Shown: positions 9,563 to 19,645, counted from the first letter of the stretch. The stretch: DNA of 64,000 nucleotides from Scytonema hofmannii PCC 7110 (GCF_000346485.2 NZ_KQ976354.1:186001-250000), one strand, 5' to 3'. A program made the numbers and translations. The notes: generated by a model not told the origin, from the sequence alone.

Positions 9563-11179
9563 ATGTTAGTTGAATCAGGAAAGACGATCGCTACATCCTC
9601 TGCACGGGAAAAGACGAACACCCAACAAGAACCTGTACTGGAAATTGGTGAGATTCAGGGTCATATTCTGCCTGGATTCAACAAAGATTATCATACATTT
9701 CTTTTTCTTGAGATTATAGAAGTACAACAGGTCAAGCATTGGCTGCATCAAATTCACTCCAGTATTATCACTCTTGAAGCGATATTAAACTCTCATCAAC
9801 GCGATCAGAAAACGGAAAATTCTTGCCATGAACTCAACATTTGGCTCAATATTGCTTTTTCTTTTAATGGACTGAGCAAGCTGATTAATGATACCGATCT
9901 ATTTACTGATGCAGCATTCAAAGATGGTTTACATAACCGCTCCGAGCTATTAGGCGATCCGAGCGATCGCAATGCTGAAGGCAACTGCCACAATTGGGTT
10001 ATTGGTGGTTTTAACAATGTTCCCGATATCATATTAATTATCGCTGGTGACGAGCTTCATTGTGTAGCGAACAAAGTCAATCAGATAGAAACAAACTTAA
10101 ACAGTGGCTTGAAAATAATGTTTCAGCAAGCCGCAGCAGTTTTGCCTCCTCCCTTAAAGGGTCACGAACATTTTGGCTTCCGTGATTGCATCTCTCAGCC
10201 TTGTGTTCGAGGGCGAATTTCAGACGAGCCTGACAGCTTTCTCACACCGCGCCACGCTCCCGCTCATTTGCACCAGGAGCAGCCAATCCAGGATTTAATT
10301 TGGCCTGGTGAATTCATCTTTGGCTACCCTCGACAGAATCCAGTTGATAAACTTTTGCCAGGAGCAATTGCCGAAGCTAGTCCTGCTTGGGCTAGAAACG
10401 GCTCTTTTTTAGTTTTTCGGAGGTTACGTCAGGACGTTGAAGTTTTTCAAGAGTTTATTAAAACTGCTGTCAAAAAACTGAGTGCGGACAATCCTGCACT
10501 TGCTGATATTTACCCTGAAAAATTAGCAGCAAAATTAATGGGGCGTTGGTTCAGGGGTACGCCAATTCTCCACGCACCAGATAGTGACAATAATGTGGAA
10601 ATTGCCCAAAACAGTTTGCTGAGTGATTACTTTACTTATGAAGGTTCCAACGACTTCGTTTTCAACGATATTTCTGGAAAAGACAATTCTCGTGAGTGTT
10701 TACATATGTCAGGGGATGTGATGGGATTAATTTGTCCTCACGCTGCTCATATTCGTAAGGCGTTTCCACGCGATACAAAGACTCTTGGTGGTAGTGAAGC
10801 AGATACTCAAACCCATCGCCTGCTTCGTCGGGGAATTCCATTTGGGGAACCATTTCCTGCTCCAGGAGAAAGAGGTTTATTATTTTTTGCCTATCAAACT
10901 TCAATTGAACGGCAATTTGAGTTCATTACCACGAATTGGATTAATAATTTTAACTTTCCTGATAGTGGTGCTGGATACGATCCTATTGTTGGTCAAAATA
11001 ATAATCTTGGAGAAAACCGCATTCGGACTTGGACTTTGCCGATAAAAAACACTGATGGTCATCTTACAAAGATTTCTATAGAGCTTCCCACGGATTGGGT
11101 CATTCCAACAGGTGGAGGCTATTTCTTTGCTCCCTCCATCAGTGGCTTAAAGCATTTAGCGGGAGCATCATTAAACTAA
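9563..11179 (+). CDS. DyP-type haem peroxidase
   Basis: 538 residues with the dye-decolourising peroxidase pattern. Around residue 202 the family's G-x-x-D-G motif appears as GFRDC, so the final Gly is replaced while the catalytic Asp is kept. Near residues 390-405, PHAAHIRKAFPR carries the likely proximal haem His. Near 440, LLFFAYQTSIERQFEFI is the conserved C-terminal strand. Length fits the larger cyanobacterial DyPs. No Tat or Sec signal is seen, so it is cytoplasmic or encapsulated. A GGAGG ribosome site precedes the ATG. It is followed at 11 bp by the DUF362 gene. It may oxidise a pathway intermediate. Confidence 0.88.
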   Translation: MLVESGKTIATSSAREKTNTQQEPVLEIGEIQGHILPGFNKDYHTFLFLEIIEVQQVKHWLHQIHSSIITLEAILNSHQRDQKTENSCHELNIWLNIAFSFNGLSKLINDTDLFTDAAFKDGLHNRSELLGDPSDRNAEGNCHNWVIGGFNNVPDIILIIAGDELHCVANKVNQIETNLNSGLKIMFQQAAAVLPPPLKGHEHFGFRDCISQPCVRGRISDEPDSFLTPRHAPAHLHQEQPIQDLIWPGEFIFGYPRQNPVDKLLPGAIAEASPAWARNGSFLVFRRLRQDVEVFQEFIKTAVKKLSADNPALADIYPEKLAAKLMGRWFRGTPILHAPDSDNNVEIAQNSLLSDYFTYEGSNDFVFNDISGKDNSRECLHMSGDVMGLICPHAAHIRKAFPRDTKTLGGSEADTQTHRLLRRGIPFGEPFPAPGERGLLFFAYQTSIERQFEFITTNWINNFNFPDSGAGYDPIVGQNNNLGENRIRTWTLPIKNTDGHLTKISIELPTDWVIPTGGGYFFAPSISGLKHLAGASLN

Positions 11180-11190
11180 TCGCGACAAAA

Positions 11191-12165
11191 ATGAAATTTA
11201 CTTCTGTTAGCTTAATTCGTGCAAATTCTTACGAGCAACAGTCGCTATATGCTGCGTTAAAAATCTTGTTGGAGCCATTGGGAGGAATGGCTGCGTTTAT
11301 AAAACCAGGCGATCGCGTTCTCTTAAAACCCAATCTATTAACAGGTTCGCGACCTGGAAAAGAGTGCATCACTCGTCCAGAATTAGTCTACTGCGTTGCT
11401 CAAATGGTCAAAGCAATGGGCGGTCAACCTTTCTTAGGAGATAGCCCAACCTTCAACAGTGCCAAGGGAGTCGCAAAGGCATCAGGTTATTTACCTGTTG
11501 CTGAAGAACTAAATCTCCCCATTGTGGAATTACACAGCAAACGATACCAAACAGAGAGTCAAGAGTTTCAGCATTTGTTGCTTAGCAAAGAAGCAATGGA
11601 AGCAGATGTTGTGATTAACTTACCTAAGGTGAAATCCCACTCACAACTCATATTAACGCTAGGCGTGAAAAACTTATTTGGTTGCGTACCAGGTAACACA
11701 AAAGCTTGGTGGCATATGGAGATTGGCTCAGATAGTTTTCGCTTTGGCAAAATGCTGGTTGAAACAGCACGAGCTATCAATCCAGACCTGACCATTATTG
11801 ATGGCATTATTGGACATGAAGGCAACGGTCCGAGTGATGGAGAACCACGCTATCTGGGCTTATTAGGAGCTTCTGAGAATGTATTTGCCCTAGACAGAGC
11901 GATCGTGGAGGTCTTGAAAGTAGATCCAGCAGTTGTTCCAACAGTGACTGCTGCAAGGGAAATAGAACTTTGTCCGGATCTAACGGCGATTCATTTCCCT
12001 CATTTAAAACCGCAAGATATCCAAATTTTAGATTGGCAACTCCCTATTAAATACATCCCAATAGACTTTGGTTTACCTGGTGTGGTTAGATTTACGCTCA
12101 AATCTTTGTTTAGCAGACTTATGAAAGAACGGGTGAATTTTCCCCATGCCAAAGAAATGACTTAA
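11191..12165 (+). CDS. DUF362 domain protein
   Basis: A DUF362 protein of 324 residues when started at ATG 11191. An in-frame ATG further upstream would overlap the DyP gene and is less likely. Family landmarks are IKPGDRVLLKPNLL, a G-x-x-P-F-L-G-D-S-P motif (residues ~90), ADVVINLPKVKSHSQL and TLGVKNLFGCVPG. Most bacterial DUF362 proteins carry ferredoxin-like Cys clusters; none is evident here. The function of DUF362 is not established. It sits tightly between the DyP peroxidase (11 bp) and an exported protein (12 bp), so it is clearly within an operon. Confidence 0.83.
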   Translation: MKFTSVSLIRANSYEQQSLYAALKILLEPLGGMAAFIKPGDRVLLKPNLLTGSRPGKECITRPELVYCVAQMVKAMGGQPFLGDSPTFNSAKGVAKASGYLPVAEELNLPIVELHSKRYQTESQEFQHLLLSKEAMEADVVINLPKVKSHSQLILTLGVKNLFGCVPGNTKAWWHMEIGSDSFRFGKMLVETARAINPDLTIIDGIIGHEGNGPSDGEPRYLGLLGASENVFALDRAIVEVLKVDPAVVPTVTAAREIELCPDLTAIHFPHLKPQDIQILDWQLPIKYIPIDFGLPGVVRFTLKSLFSRLMKERVNFPHAKEMT

Positions 12166-12177
12166 GGAGATAGCACA

Positions 12178-13218
12178 ATGCAATTTGGTTTAACAAAGTT
12201 GTTTAAATTGACAATTTCTATGATTAAACTAGCTGTAAAGCTAACAATTCTATTATGTGTTACTTTAGCAATTTTTGTCCCCTTGCCTTGTTCTGCACAA
12301 GGAGTCAAAATTGCACAAGCACAACCACCTGGTATTTCTTCTCCATTTCTAAGTCCCCGCTTTCCTCGAAGTGGAACAAATTTTATTCCTAGCAGATTCG
12401 ACCTAGATATAGAAATTTTGAGCGGTCCAAATGCAGGCGAGAAATTGACGTTAAGTAATTTTACTGACATAATGGTAATATCTCGCAGCAATGCATTCTT
12501 AGATCGCGGTCCTTTAGCGAATGACACTAGCAACTTAAAATTCGACTTCAAAGACCAGAATGGAGAAGGCGAAAAATTTCCGAAGCTTGCTAAACTACGG
12601 CAAAAAGGAATTTCACTAAGTCCACAAGTCAAGGATTCAGATTTTTTAGTCATTCCTGAAGGTTTTAATGGAACTGGAGCGAGAACTGTTTTTGTAGAAA
12701 TCGTATCTATAGATGCAAAATCTGCTGATGGCTCTGCTGAGATTTTAGTCGGACAAGCCCTTAAAGATCGGTTCCCCAATATCTATCAACCAGCGTTAGG
12801 GATGATTGTTGCAGAAAGAAATAATAATAAATTTCCAGCGAAAAGCTTTTTCATCCCTTATGGAGTCATTAGAACAAAATTTGGAGACTTTCTTGCAAAC
12901 GCGAAGGGATTTGAAAATCCAATTTATGCCTTTGCAACCCCTCCTTCCCAGGAGTTCCCAAATATATCTTTTGACCTGGAAGACAAGGGAGAAAGTTATA
13001 GAGTAGCCCAACCAACACTGTTGGTCTCTGTTGACAATCCTTCTGGTCCTGCAGTAGCAAGATTAAATCAAGTTAGGTTCACAAATGCTACAACAGTTCG
13101 CACAACTGCAGGAGCAATTAATCTCGTATCTCCTGAGAATCAACCACAGCCTAGATTAGATAAAGGAGAAACCTTTACGAATTCAACAAACCAGGAAGTT
13201 CTATTTCCTAGTGAGTAA
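12178..13218 (+). CDS. Exported hypothetical protein
   Basis: 346 residues with a clear N-terminal signal sequence (LTILLCVTLAIFVPLPCSAQ, cleavage probably after CSA-Q). The mature part is rich in beta segments, Asn and Ser, without a recognised domain (LDIEILSGPNAGEKLTLSNF near residue 75). AAGGAG lies 8 bp before the ATG, and the stop of the DUF362 gene is 12 bp upstream, so it is translated from the same transcript. It is probably periplasmic or outer-membrane associated. Function unknown. Confidence 0.72.
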   Translation: MQFGLTKLFKLTISMIKLAVKLTILLCVTLAIFVPLPCSAQGVKIAQAQPPGISSPFLSPRFPRSGTNFIPSRFDLDIEILSGPNAGEKLTLSNFTDIMVISRSNAFLDRGPLANDTSNLKFDFKDQNGEGEKFPKLAKLRQKGISLSPQVKDSDFLVIPEGFNGTGARTVFVEIVSIDAKSADGSAEILVGQALKDRFPNIYQPALGMIVAERNNNKFPAKSFFIPYGVIRTKFGDFLANAKGFENPIYAFATPPSQEFPNISFDLEDKGESYRVAQPTLLVSVDNPSGPAVARLNQVRFTNATTVRTTAGAINLVSPENQPQPRLDKGETFTNSTNQEVLFPSE

Positions 13219-13406
13219 TTTCGTGCTGTTCTTCAAGAGTTCTGCTGTTTTCAGCTCATAATTCTAATTCTTTAACTTGCACGCTTAAGAATCAACCTAA
13301 CTCTTGTGGGATGGGCGTCCTCGCCCGTCCTAGCGTGCAAATTAAAAGCAGAACAGCTTAATACTACCTGTGTTAAAGTGCTGACATTAACTTGAAGGAA
13401 CATCAA
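13219..13406. promoter_or_regulatory. Gap before the NRPS gene, with an inverted repeat
   Basis: A probable hairpin at about 13310-13334 (gggatgggcgtcctcgcccgtcc) lies between the exported protein and the NRPS, followed by AAGGAA at 13396-13401 next to the NRPS start. The related GGGCGTCC...GCCCG motif occurs again at 63045-63090, so it is a dispersed element that may also end the upstream transcript. Confidence 0.45.
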
Positions 13407-16400
13407 ATGAACAAGGGTTTAAAAACTTCGCAATTGCCAGTTATTGCCGATCGCGAGCAACACTTTTCGGACGTGCAATTGACAGACACTGAATTGCATC
13501 AGTTGCTAGTAGATTGGAACAATACTCAGGTAAAATACCCTCTAGATAGATGCATCCATCAGCTGTTTGTAGAGCAAGTCGCTAAGTCTCCGAACGCAGT
13601 TGCTGCAATTTGTAAGGATAAACAACTTACATATTGGGAGCTAAACTGTCGAGCCAATCAACTAGCGCACTATCTCAAACGATTTAATGTCAGATCCGAG
13701 GTACTGGTCGGTATTTGCTTGGAGCGATCGCTCTTAACATTAGTGAGCCTGTTGGGTATCTTGAAAGCTGGAGGTGCTTACGTACCACTAGACCCAGCTT
13801 ACCCAACAGAGCGTTTAGCTTTTATAGTTCAAGACAGCAAAGTGCCCGTGCTTCTGACCAAGCAGTATTTAGTAAACCGTTTTTCCAACATTGAAACACA
13901 TATAGTGTGCTTAGACAGCGATTGGAAAGAAATTACTCAAGAGAGCAAAGAAAACCCTACAATCGAGACCACAGCTGATTGTCTTGCGTATGTCATTTAC
14001 ACTTCAGGAACTACCGGAACACCCAAGGGAGTTCTTGGTCTTCATCAAGGCGCAGTGAATCGTTTTCATTGGATGTGGGAAGTTTATCCTTTCGAGGTAG
14101 GGGAAAGGTGTTGTCAGAAAACTTCCCTCAGTTTTGTAGACTCTGTTTGGGAGATTTTTGGTCCGTTGCTTCAGGGAATACCAATAGCGATCGTTCCAGA
14201 TGAAGTTGTGAAAGATACCAAACAGCTAGTTCAAACTCTTGCTACCAATCAGATTACACGTATTGTACTAGTACCATCATTGTTAAGGGCGATTTTAGAC
14301 TGTGCAACCGATCTCCCCGATCAACTTTACCATCTCAAGTATTGCTTTACCAGTGGTGAAGCAATCTCCTTAGCGCTCAGCCAACGCTTTCAAACAATTA
14401 TGCCTCAGAGTATTTTAATCAATCTCTACGGTTCATCTGAGGTATCGGCTGATGTAACGAGTTATGACACCAGAGCAAATTCATCAGTGACTTCTGTTCC
14501 TATTGGTCGTCCCATTGCTAACACACAAATTTACATCTTGGATTCTCATCTGCAACCTGTTCCTGTTGGAGTCACAGGTGAGTTGTGTGTGAGCAGTGTT
14601 GGTTTAGCACGAGGTTACCTCAACCGACCCGATCTGACGGCTGAGAAATTCATTACAAATCCCTTTAGCCAGAACCAAGATGTGCGTATGTATAAAACTG
14701 GGGATTTGGCACGTTATTTAACCAATGGCGATATTGAGTTTCTCGGACGTCTCGACCACCAAGTCAAGATTCGCGGTTTCCGAGTTGAGCTAGGAGAAAT
14801 TGAAGCCATTTTGAACCAGCACCCAGCCGTGGAGGAATCAGTCGTCATTACCCACGAGGATAAACCCGACAACAAATATCTGACAGCTTATATAGTTGCT
14901 AATCCACAATACCAAAAAGTCGAGCAACAAGTAACCGGAACACAATGGGATGACATACATACTTCGCAATGGCAGAAGGTATGGGATGAGATTTACAGTC
15001 AATCCCAAGCACATCAAGACCCAACTTTCAATACCATTGGCTGGAACAGTAGCTACACCCGTTTGCCCATTGCTGCAGAGGAGATGCACGAGTGGGTAGA
15101 CGATGCTGTTGAGCAAATTCTCTCGTTGCAACCAAGCTTTGTACTAGAGATTGGTTGCGGTACTGGGTTGCTGCTCTTTCAAATTGCACCCCATTGCACA
15201 AGCTATTGGGGTACCGATTTCTCACCTGTAGCGCTAAACTATGTACGGCAACAACTTAACCAACTGGATCGACCCTTATCCAACATTACCCTGCTCCAAA
15301 AAACAGCAGAGGATTTCGAGGCAATAGAACCAGGTTCTTTTGATGCAGTTATTTTAAACTCTATTGTTCAACATTTTCCTAGCATTGATTATTTCTTACA
15401 GGTTTTAGAAGGGGCTGTTAATGTAGTAGCACCAGGAGGATTTATCTTTGTGGGAGATGTACGTAGTCTTCCATTACTAGAAGCTTTTCATACTTCTGTT
15501 CTCTTAGATGAGTCACCTGCTACCCTACCTACAGCACAGTTACGACAGCGCGTTCAAAAGCGCATGATGCAGGAAGAAGAATTGATTATCGATCCAGCCT
15601 TGTTCACTGCCTTGAAAGAGCATTTCCCACAGATTAGCCATGTGGAAATTCGACCCAAGCGTGGTCGTTACCACAATGAACTGACTCGGTTTCGCTATCA
15701 AGCAGTCATTCACATAGGAGTAAAACAATCTCTTTCTGTAAACCCTACATGGTTGGATTGGCATCATCAGAGTTTGAACCTATCAACTGTCCGTCAGATG
15801 CTGCTAAAAACCCAGCCAGAAGTTTTAGGTATTACACGCGTACCTAATGCTCGTCTCTTGCAAGAAATAAAAACAGTTGAATTGCTTGCCAGTTCCAATG
15901 CACCTGCAACTGTAAGAGATTTGCGTCAAGCCCTACAAAAAATTTCTCCAGAGAGTGGGATAGATCCTGAAGATTTATGGCCATTTAGTCAGGATTTACC
16001 TTATATCGTTAACATTGATTGGTCAAGTTCGAGTACGGATGGCTGTTACAATGTCATCCTCAGACGATACAAACTCACAAGAACAGAGCAACTCAAGGAA
16101 GAAATCTCTACTCCCCAACAGCCAACAAGCTCCTGTAAACCGTGGAAAACGTATGTTAACAATCCTTTACAGGGAAAATTTACTCGGGAGTTGGTGCCAC
16201 AACTGCGTAGCTTTTTGCATCAAAAATTACCCGAATACATGGTACCTGTTACTTTCGTATTGCTAGATTCTTTACCGCTTACACCCAACGGAAAGGTCGA
16301 TCGTAGTTTACTTCCGGTACCTAGCAAGACTAGACCTGAGTTAGAAGCAGTCTTTGTAGCGCCTAGCAATTCTACTGAAGAGGTATTAGCAAATATCTGG

Positions 16401-17948
16401 GCTGAAGTTCTCGGGCTTGAGCAAGTTGGCATTCACGATAATTTCTTTGATTTAGGAGGGCACTCTTTACTTGCCGCTCAAATTATCTCTCGAATCAGCG
16501 AAGCTTTCAAAGTTGAGATTTCTTTGCGTCAGCTTTTTGCTGCACCCACAATTGCTAGTTTAGCAAAAAGCCTCAAGAGTGCTCATCGAGAACAAGTGAA
16601 TTTGCCACCTATTGTGCCCATTTCCCGCAACAGCGATCTACCTTTGTCCTTTGGTCAGCAGCAGTTATGGTTCTTTAATCAATTTGCACCGAATAACCCA
16701 AGTTTTAATGTCCCAATAGCTGTTCGTTTCACTGGCTGGCTTAACCTGGAGGTTCTAGAACAGTGCTTAAAGGAAATTATCCGACGCCATGAAATCTTAC
16801 GAACTACTTTGACAGAGGTAAATGGGCAACCAATTCAGGTAATTCTCCCAGATGTGGATTTTAGTCTAACACGGATTGAGCTACAACAGTTACCAGCAGC
16901 CGAACGCGAAGCCGAAGCCCAACGGTTGAACGCGGAGGAACTGCAACAGCCTTTCAATATCATTCAAAGTTTACTCTTCCGGGGTACTTTGCTGTGCCTC
17001 AGCGAGCAAGAGCATATTCTGCTGTGGACAATGCATACGTTAATCTGTGACGGCTGGTCAATTCGGGTGTTCATCCAGGAGTTGACAACGCTGTACGCTG
17101 CTTTTTGCAAGGGACAGCCTTCGCCACTACCCGAACTAGCAATTCAGTATGCAGACTTTGCTGCTTGGCAAAGACAGTGGTTGCAAGGAGAAATTCTTGA
17201 TCGCCACTTAGCTTACTGGCAACAGCAATTAGGTGGCAGTTTAACTGTATTGCAGTTACCCACTGATAGTTCACGCCAACCAATGCAGCGCTACCGCAGT
17301 GCAATGCAAACTCTAGATTTATCTCCAAACTTAAGCGTGGCTCTACAATTACTAAACCGTCGTGAAGGAGTTACAATGTTTATGTTCTTGCTGGCGGTAT
17401 TTCAAACATTATTATACCGCTACACGGGTCAAGAGGATATTCTTGTGGGTGCTCCAAGTGCAAATCGCAATCGGCTTGAATTGGAAGCTCCAATTGGATT
17501 TTTAGGCAATGGGATAGTTTTGCGGACAAATCTATCGGGTAACCCAACGTTTCGAGAATTGTTAGACAGGGTGAGGGAGACAGTGCTGGATGCACACGCT
17601 CATCAAAACTTGCCATTTGGAAAGCTAATGGAGATCCAACACCAACAGCAAATTCCACCCATGCCACCTTTCCAAGTGATGTTTAATTTGCTCAATTTGG
17701 GAGATAGACAAATTCAACTCCCTGGAGTAAGAGCAGAAGTAGCTTCGCCTCCTGCTGGATTGATGTGTGAAGTGGATTTAATTCTATGGGTTGTGGAACA
17801 CAACGATAGCATTCAACCAGCTCTAATTTATAATGCCGAGCTGTTTGAAACTGCCACCGTTAAGCGGATGTTAACACATTTACACACATTGTTAAAAAAT
17901 GTTGTGCTTAATCCTCAGCAGCATATTTCAGATCTACCGTTGGATTGA
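13407..17948 (+). CDS. Nonribosomal peptide synthetase: A-MT-A'-PCP-C
   Basis: About 1513 residues. ATG 13407 is chosen because AAGGAA lies just upstream; an in-frame TTG at 13392 is the alternative. Order: adenylation domain (A3 TSGTTGTPKG near 195; A8 KIRGFRVELGEIE near 455), a methyltransferase inserted between A8 and A10 (LEIGCGTGLLLF near 582), the end of the A domain (PNGKVDRSLLP near 960), a carrier domain with the phosphopantetheine Ser (DNFFDLGGHSLL near 1012-1023), then a condensation-like domain. Its HHxxxDG motif reads HTLICDG, so the second, catalytic His is Thr. No thioesterase follows. It probably loads and N-methylates one amino acid; the terminal C domain may be inactive or work as a docking or transfer domain. 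Confidence 0.93.
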   Translation: MNKGLKTSQLPVIADREQHFSDVQLTDTELHQLLVDWNNTQVKYPLDRCIHQLFVEQVAKSPNAVAAICKDKQLTYWELNCRANQLAHYLKRFNVRSEVLVGICLERSLLTLVSLLGILKAGGAYVPLDPAYPTERLAFIVQDSKVPVLLTKQYLVNRFSNIETHIVCLDSDWKEITQESKENPTIETTADCLAYVIYTSGTTGTPKGVLGLHQGAVNRFHWMWEVYPFEVGERCCQKTSLSFVDSVWEIFGPLLQGIPIAIVPDEVVKDTKQLVQTLATNQITRIVLVPSLLRAILDCATDLPDQLYHLKYCFTSGEAISLALSQRFQTIMPQSILINLYGSSEVSADVTSYDTRANSSVTSVPIGRPIANTQIYILDSHLQPVPVGVTGELCVSSVGLARGYLNRPDLTAEKFITNPFSQNQDVRMYKTGDLARYLTNGDIEFLGRLDHQVKIRGFRVELGEIEAILNQHPAVEESVVITHEDKPDNKYLTAYIVANPQYQKVEQQVTGTQWDDIHTSQWQKVWDEIYSQSQAHQDPTFNTIGWNSSYTRLPIAAEEMHEWVDDAVEQILSLQPSFVLEIGCGTGLLLFQIAPHCTSYWGTDFSPVALNYVRQQLNQLDRPLSNITLLQKTAEDFEAIEPGSFDAVILNSIVQHFPSIDYFLQVLEGAVNVVAPGGFIFVGDVRSLPLLEAFHTSVLLDESPATLPTAQLRQRVQKRMMQEEELIIDPALFTALKEHFPQISHVEIRPKRGRYHNELTRFRYQAVIHIGVKQSLSVNPTWLDWHHQSLNLSTVRQMLLKTQPEVLGITRVPNARLLQEIKTVELLASSNAPATVRDLRQALQKISPESGIDPEDLWPFSQDLPYIVNIDWSSSSTDGCYNVILRRYKLTRTEQLKEEISTPQQPTSSCKPWKTYVNNPLQGKFTRELVPQLRSFLHQKLPEYMVPVTFVLLDSLPLTPNGKVDRSLLPVPSKTRPELEAVFVAPSNSTEEVLANIWAEVLGLEQVGIHDNFFDLGGHSLLAAQIISRISEAFKVEISLRQLFAAPTIASLAKSLKSAHREQVNLPPIVPISRNSDLPLSFGQQQLWFFNQFAPNNPSFNVPIAVRFTGWLNLEVLEQCLKEIIRRHEILRTTLTEVNGQPIQVILPDVDFSLTRIELQQLPAAEREAEAQRLNAEELQQPFNIIQSLLFRGTLLCLSEQEHILLWTMHTLICDGWSIRVFIQELTTLYAAFCKGQPSPLPELAIQYADFAAWQRQWLQGEILDRHLAYWQQQLGGSLTVLQLPTDSSRQPMQRYRSAMQTLDLSPNLSVALQLLNRREGVTMFMFLLAVFQTLLYRYTGQEDILVGAPSANRNRLELEAPIGFLGNGIVLRTNLSGNPTFRELLDRVRETVLDAHAHQNLPFGKLMEIQHQQQIPPMPPFQVMFNLLNLGDRQIQLPGVRAEVASPPAGLMCEVDLILWVVEHNDSIQPALIYNAELFETATVKRMLTHLHTLLKNVVLNPQQHISDLPLD

Positions 17949-17950
17949 AC

Positions 17951-18568
17951 ATGAATATGGACGTTATTTGTCTTGAGCGATCGCAAATCGATGAAGCGAG
18001 TACAATTCTTTGCCATGCATTTGATGACGATCCAATGCTTCGCTACATTACTGTGGAAACAGGTGAGGCGAGAGCAGACATTATTAAATGTTTTTGTAAA
18101 TCTATTTTGCGCTATAGCCAATCGTACAATCACACTTATGTAACTTCAAAAGACTTGAAAGGCGTTGTAGCTTGGATTCCGCCAGGGTATTTCCCTATCA
18201 ACTTCTTTCATCTCTTGCAAGCAGGTTTGTACGCGTTACCATTCAAGCTTGGTTGGAGTGGTTTTAAGCGATGGGTATCGCTATTTGCATTAAACTCACA
18301 TCATAAACACGATCTGCCCCAACCGCACTGGTATTTGCTGATACTAGGGGTTGCGCCTGCCTATCGAGGACAGGGAATTGGAAGTTCGCTGTTGCAACCA
18401 ATTCTAAAACAGGCGGATCGCGACGGATTTCCTTGCTACTTAGAAGCTTTCACAGAAGCAGCCGTACATTTTTACCAAAAGCATGGGTTTGAAATTTTGA
18501 GAATAGATGAATTGCCTGGGAATAATTTATCCTTTTGGACGATGAAGCGATCTCCTTGTCAGAGATAA
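17951..18568 (+). CDS. GNAT-family N-acetyltransferase
   Basis: About 205 residues. The acetyl-CoA binding motif is visible as LLILGVAPAYRGQGIGSSLL (about residues 128-147; the Q/RxxGxG/A core is RGQGIG), followed by the C-terminal AVHFYQKHGFEI element. ATG 17951 starts 2 bp after the NRPS stop (17946-17948), so expression is coupled to the NRPS, and acetylation of the peptide product or of a precursor is a fair guess. A second ATG at 17957 is possible. Substrate unknown; self-resistance by acetylation is another option. Confidence 0.88.
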   Translation: MNMDVICLERSQIDEASTILCHAFDDDPMLRYITVETGEARADIIKCFCKSILRYSQSYNHTYVTSKDLKGVVAWIPPGYFPINFFHLLQAGLYALPFKLGWSGFKRWVSLFALNSHHKHDLPQPHWYLLILGVAPAYRGQGIGSSLLQPILKQADRDGFPCYLEAFTEAAVHFYQKHGFEILRIDELPGNNLSFWTMKRSPCQR

Positions 18569-18608
18569 CAGTTGACTATTTACGTTTATTAGAATTAAGG
18601 AGAGACAA

Positions 18609-19100
18609 GTGGATTGGTTAGCTTTGCTTAGAGGAACAGTATTTGGTGGTATTTTACTGTTTCTGTGGAGTGGAATCACTCAAAATTTAACCCCTTGGGG
18701 AATTAAAAGTGTGGGAGAGTTAGACGAGCAAGCAGGTATTGGTGAAAGTTTAGAACGTATCTCAACCAAAGGCTTGTATTACGTGAAAGACAAGGTAGCA
18801 GCTTTTATAGCGATTAAGCCAGAAACCTACTACTCAATGCGGCGTTACTTTATCATTGAATTTGTGACACAGGTACTGGTTGCTGCTGTGTTATCAGCAA
18901 TTTTATTATTGACGAATACCCTATCTATCAGTACGAGGCTACTGCTTATCGGACTAGTCACTCTAGCAGGCATTTTTAGTATTGACCTTCAATACTGGAA
19001 TTGGTGGGGCTTTTCCAATATTTACACAGTAGGCGTTGCCGTTAATCGCCTGACTGGTTACTTACTCATTAGTTTCTTTCTGATAAGATTTATATTATGA
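18609..19100 (+). CDS. Small integral membrane protein
   Basis: 163 residues beginning with GTG at 18609, preceded by AAGGAGAG. Hydrophobic segments: residues ~7-22 (LRGTVFGGILLFLW), ~80-100 (VTQVLVAAVLSAILLL), ~105-122 (LLLIGLVTLAGIF) and ~140-162. This indicates about four membrane passes. No named family is recognised. It is the last gene of the plus-strand run, 40 bp after the GNAT, so it may be a transport or anchoring component of the same locus. Confidence 0.65.
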   Translation: MDWLALLRGTVFGGILLFLWSGITQNLTPWGIKSVGELDEQAGIGESLERISTKGLYYVKDKVAAFIAIKPETYYSMRRYFIIEFVTQVLVAAVLSAILLLTNTLSISTRLLLIGLVTLAGIFSIDLQYWNWWGFSNIYTVGVAVNRLTGYLLISFFLIRFIL

Positions 19101-19192
19101 GCCACTAACATTTACAGTGTTGTCGGCAATGTACCCACTGTATCTAACAGGGAAACCATGCCATAGAGCGCTAATACCAATACTTGTGTTGC

Positions 19193-19645
19193 TTATTTGC
19201 CAACTCGCTCAGCAGGTCTAAAACGCAATGCTGACCAAACATCATTAATTGCTATCTGAGATACTCCCCTCAAACCTGCATTCTCAATAACATCCCAACC
19301 CACATCGCGATAAATATCAGTTTTGACTTTTGAAGTCCTCTTTGGGTAGGCAATCCATAACATACCATCGTACTTTAAAGCACTGATGACTTTTGGCGCA
19401 AAGTTTTCCAATTCTGAAATAGTTTGGACAAACAAATGAATGAAGTCAAATGTCCCTTCTAATTCTGTTGCTAACTCAACACCTTCTGGTAGAGCGCCAA
19501 GTAAATCCATATACCCTACTGGTGGATTAATAATAATCATTCTTTGTCCTGATTTTATACACAATTTTTTTATTAGTGGACTATCTACCATATTTTCCTT
19601 TTTGGACGTAAGTACTGGGATGCTTTTATTAATAATGTGAGCCAC
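19193..19645 (-). CDS. DUF3052-like protein
   Basis: 150 residues; the start may instead be the Met at residue 19 (MVDSPLIKKLCIKSGQRMII). The pattern LIKKLCIKSGQ...IINPPVGY, then LPEGVELA and DFIHLFVQTISEL, followed by LWIAYPKRTSKVKTDI, matches DUF3052-type proteins, a small Rossmann-like family of unknown function. It converges on the small membrane protein gene and is transcribed alone. Confidence 0.72.
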   Translation of the reverse strand: MAHIINKSIPVLTSKKENMVDSPLIKKLCIKSGQRMIIINPPVGYMDLLGALPEGVELATELEGTFDFIHLFVQTISELENFAPKVISALKYDGMLWIAYPKRTSKVKTDIYRDVGWDVIENAGLRGVSQIAINDVWSALRFRPAERVGK

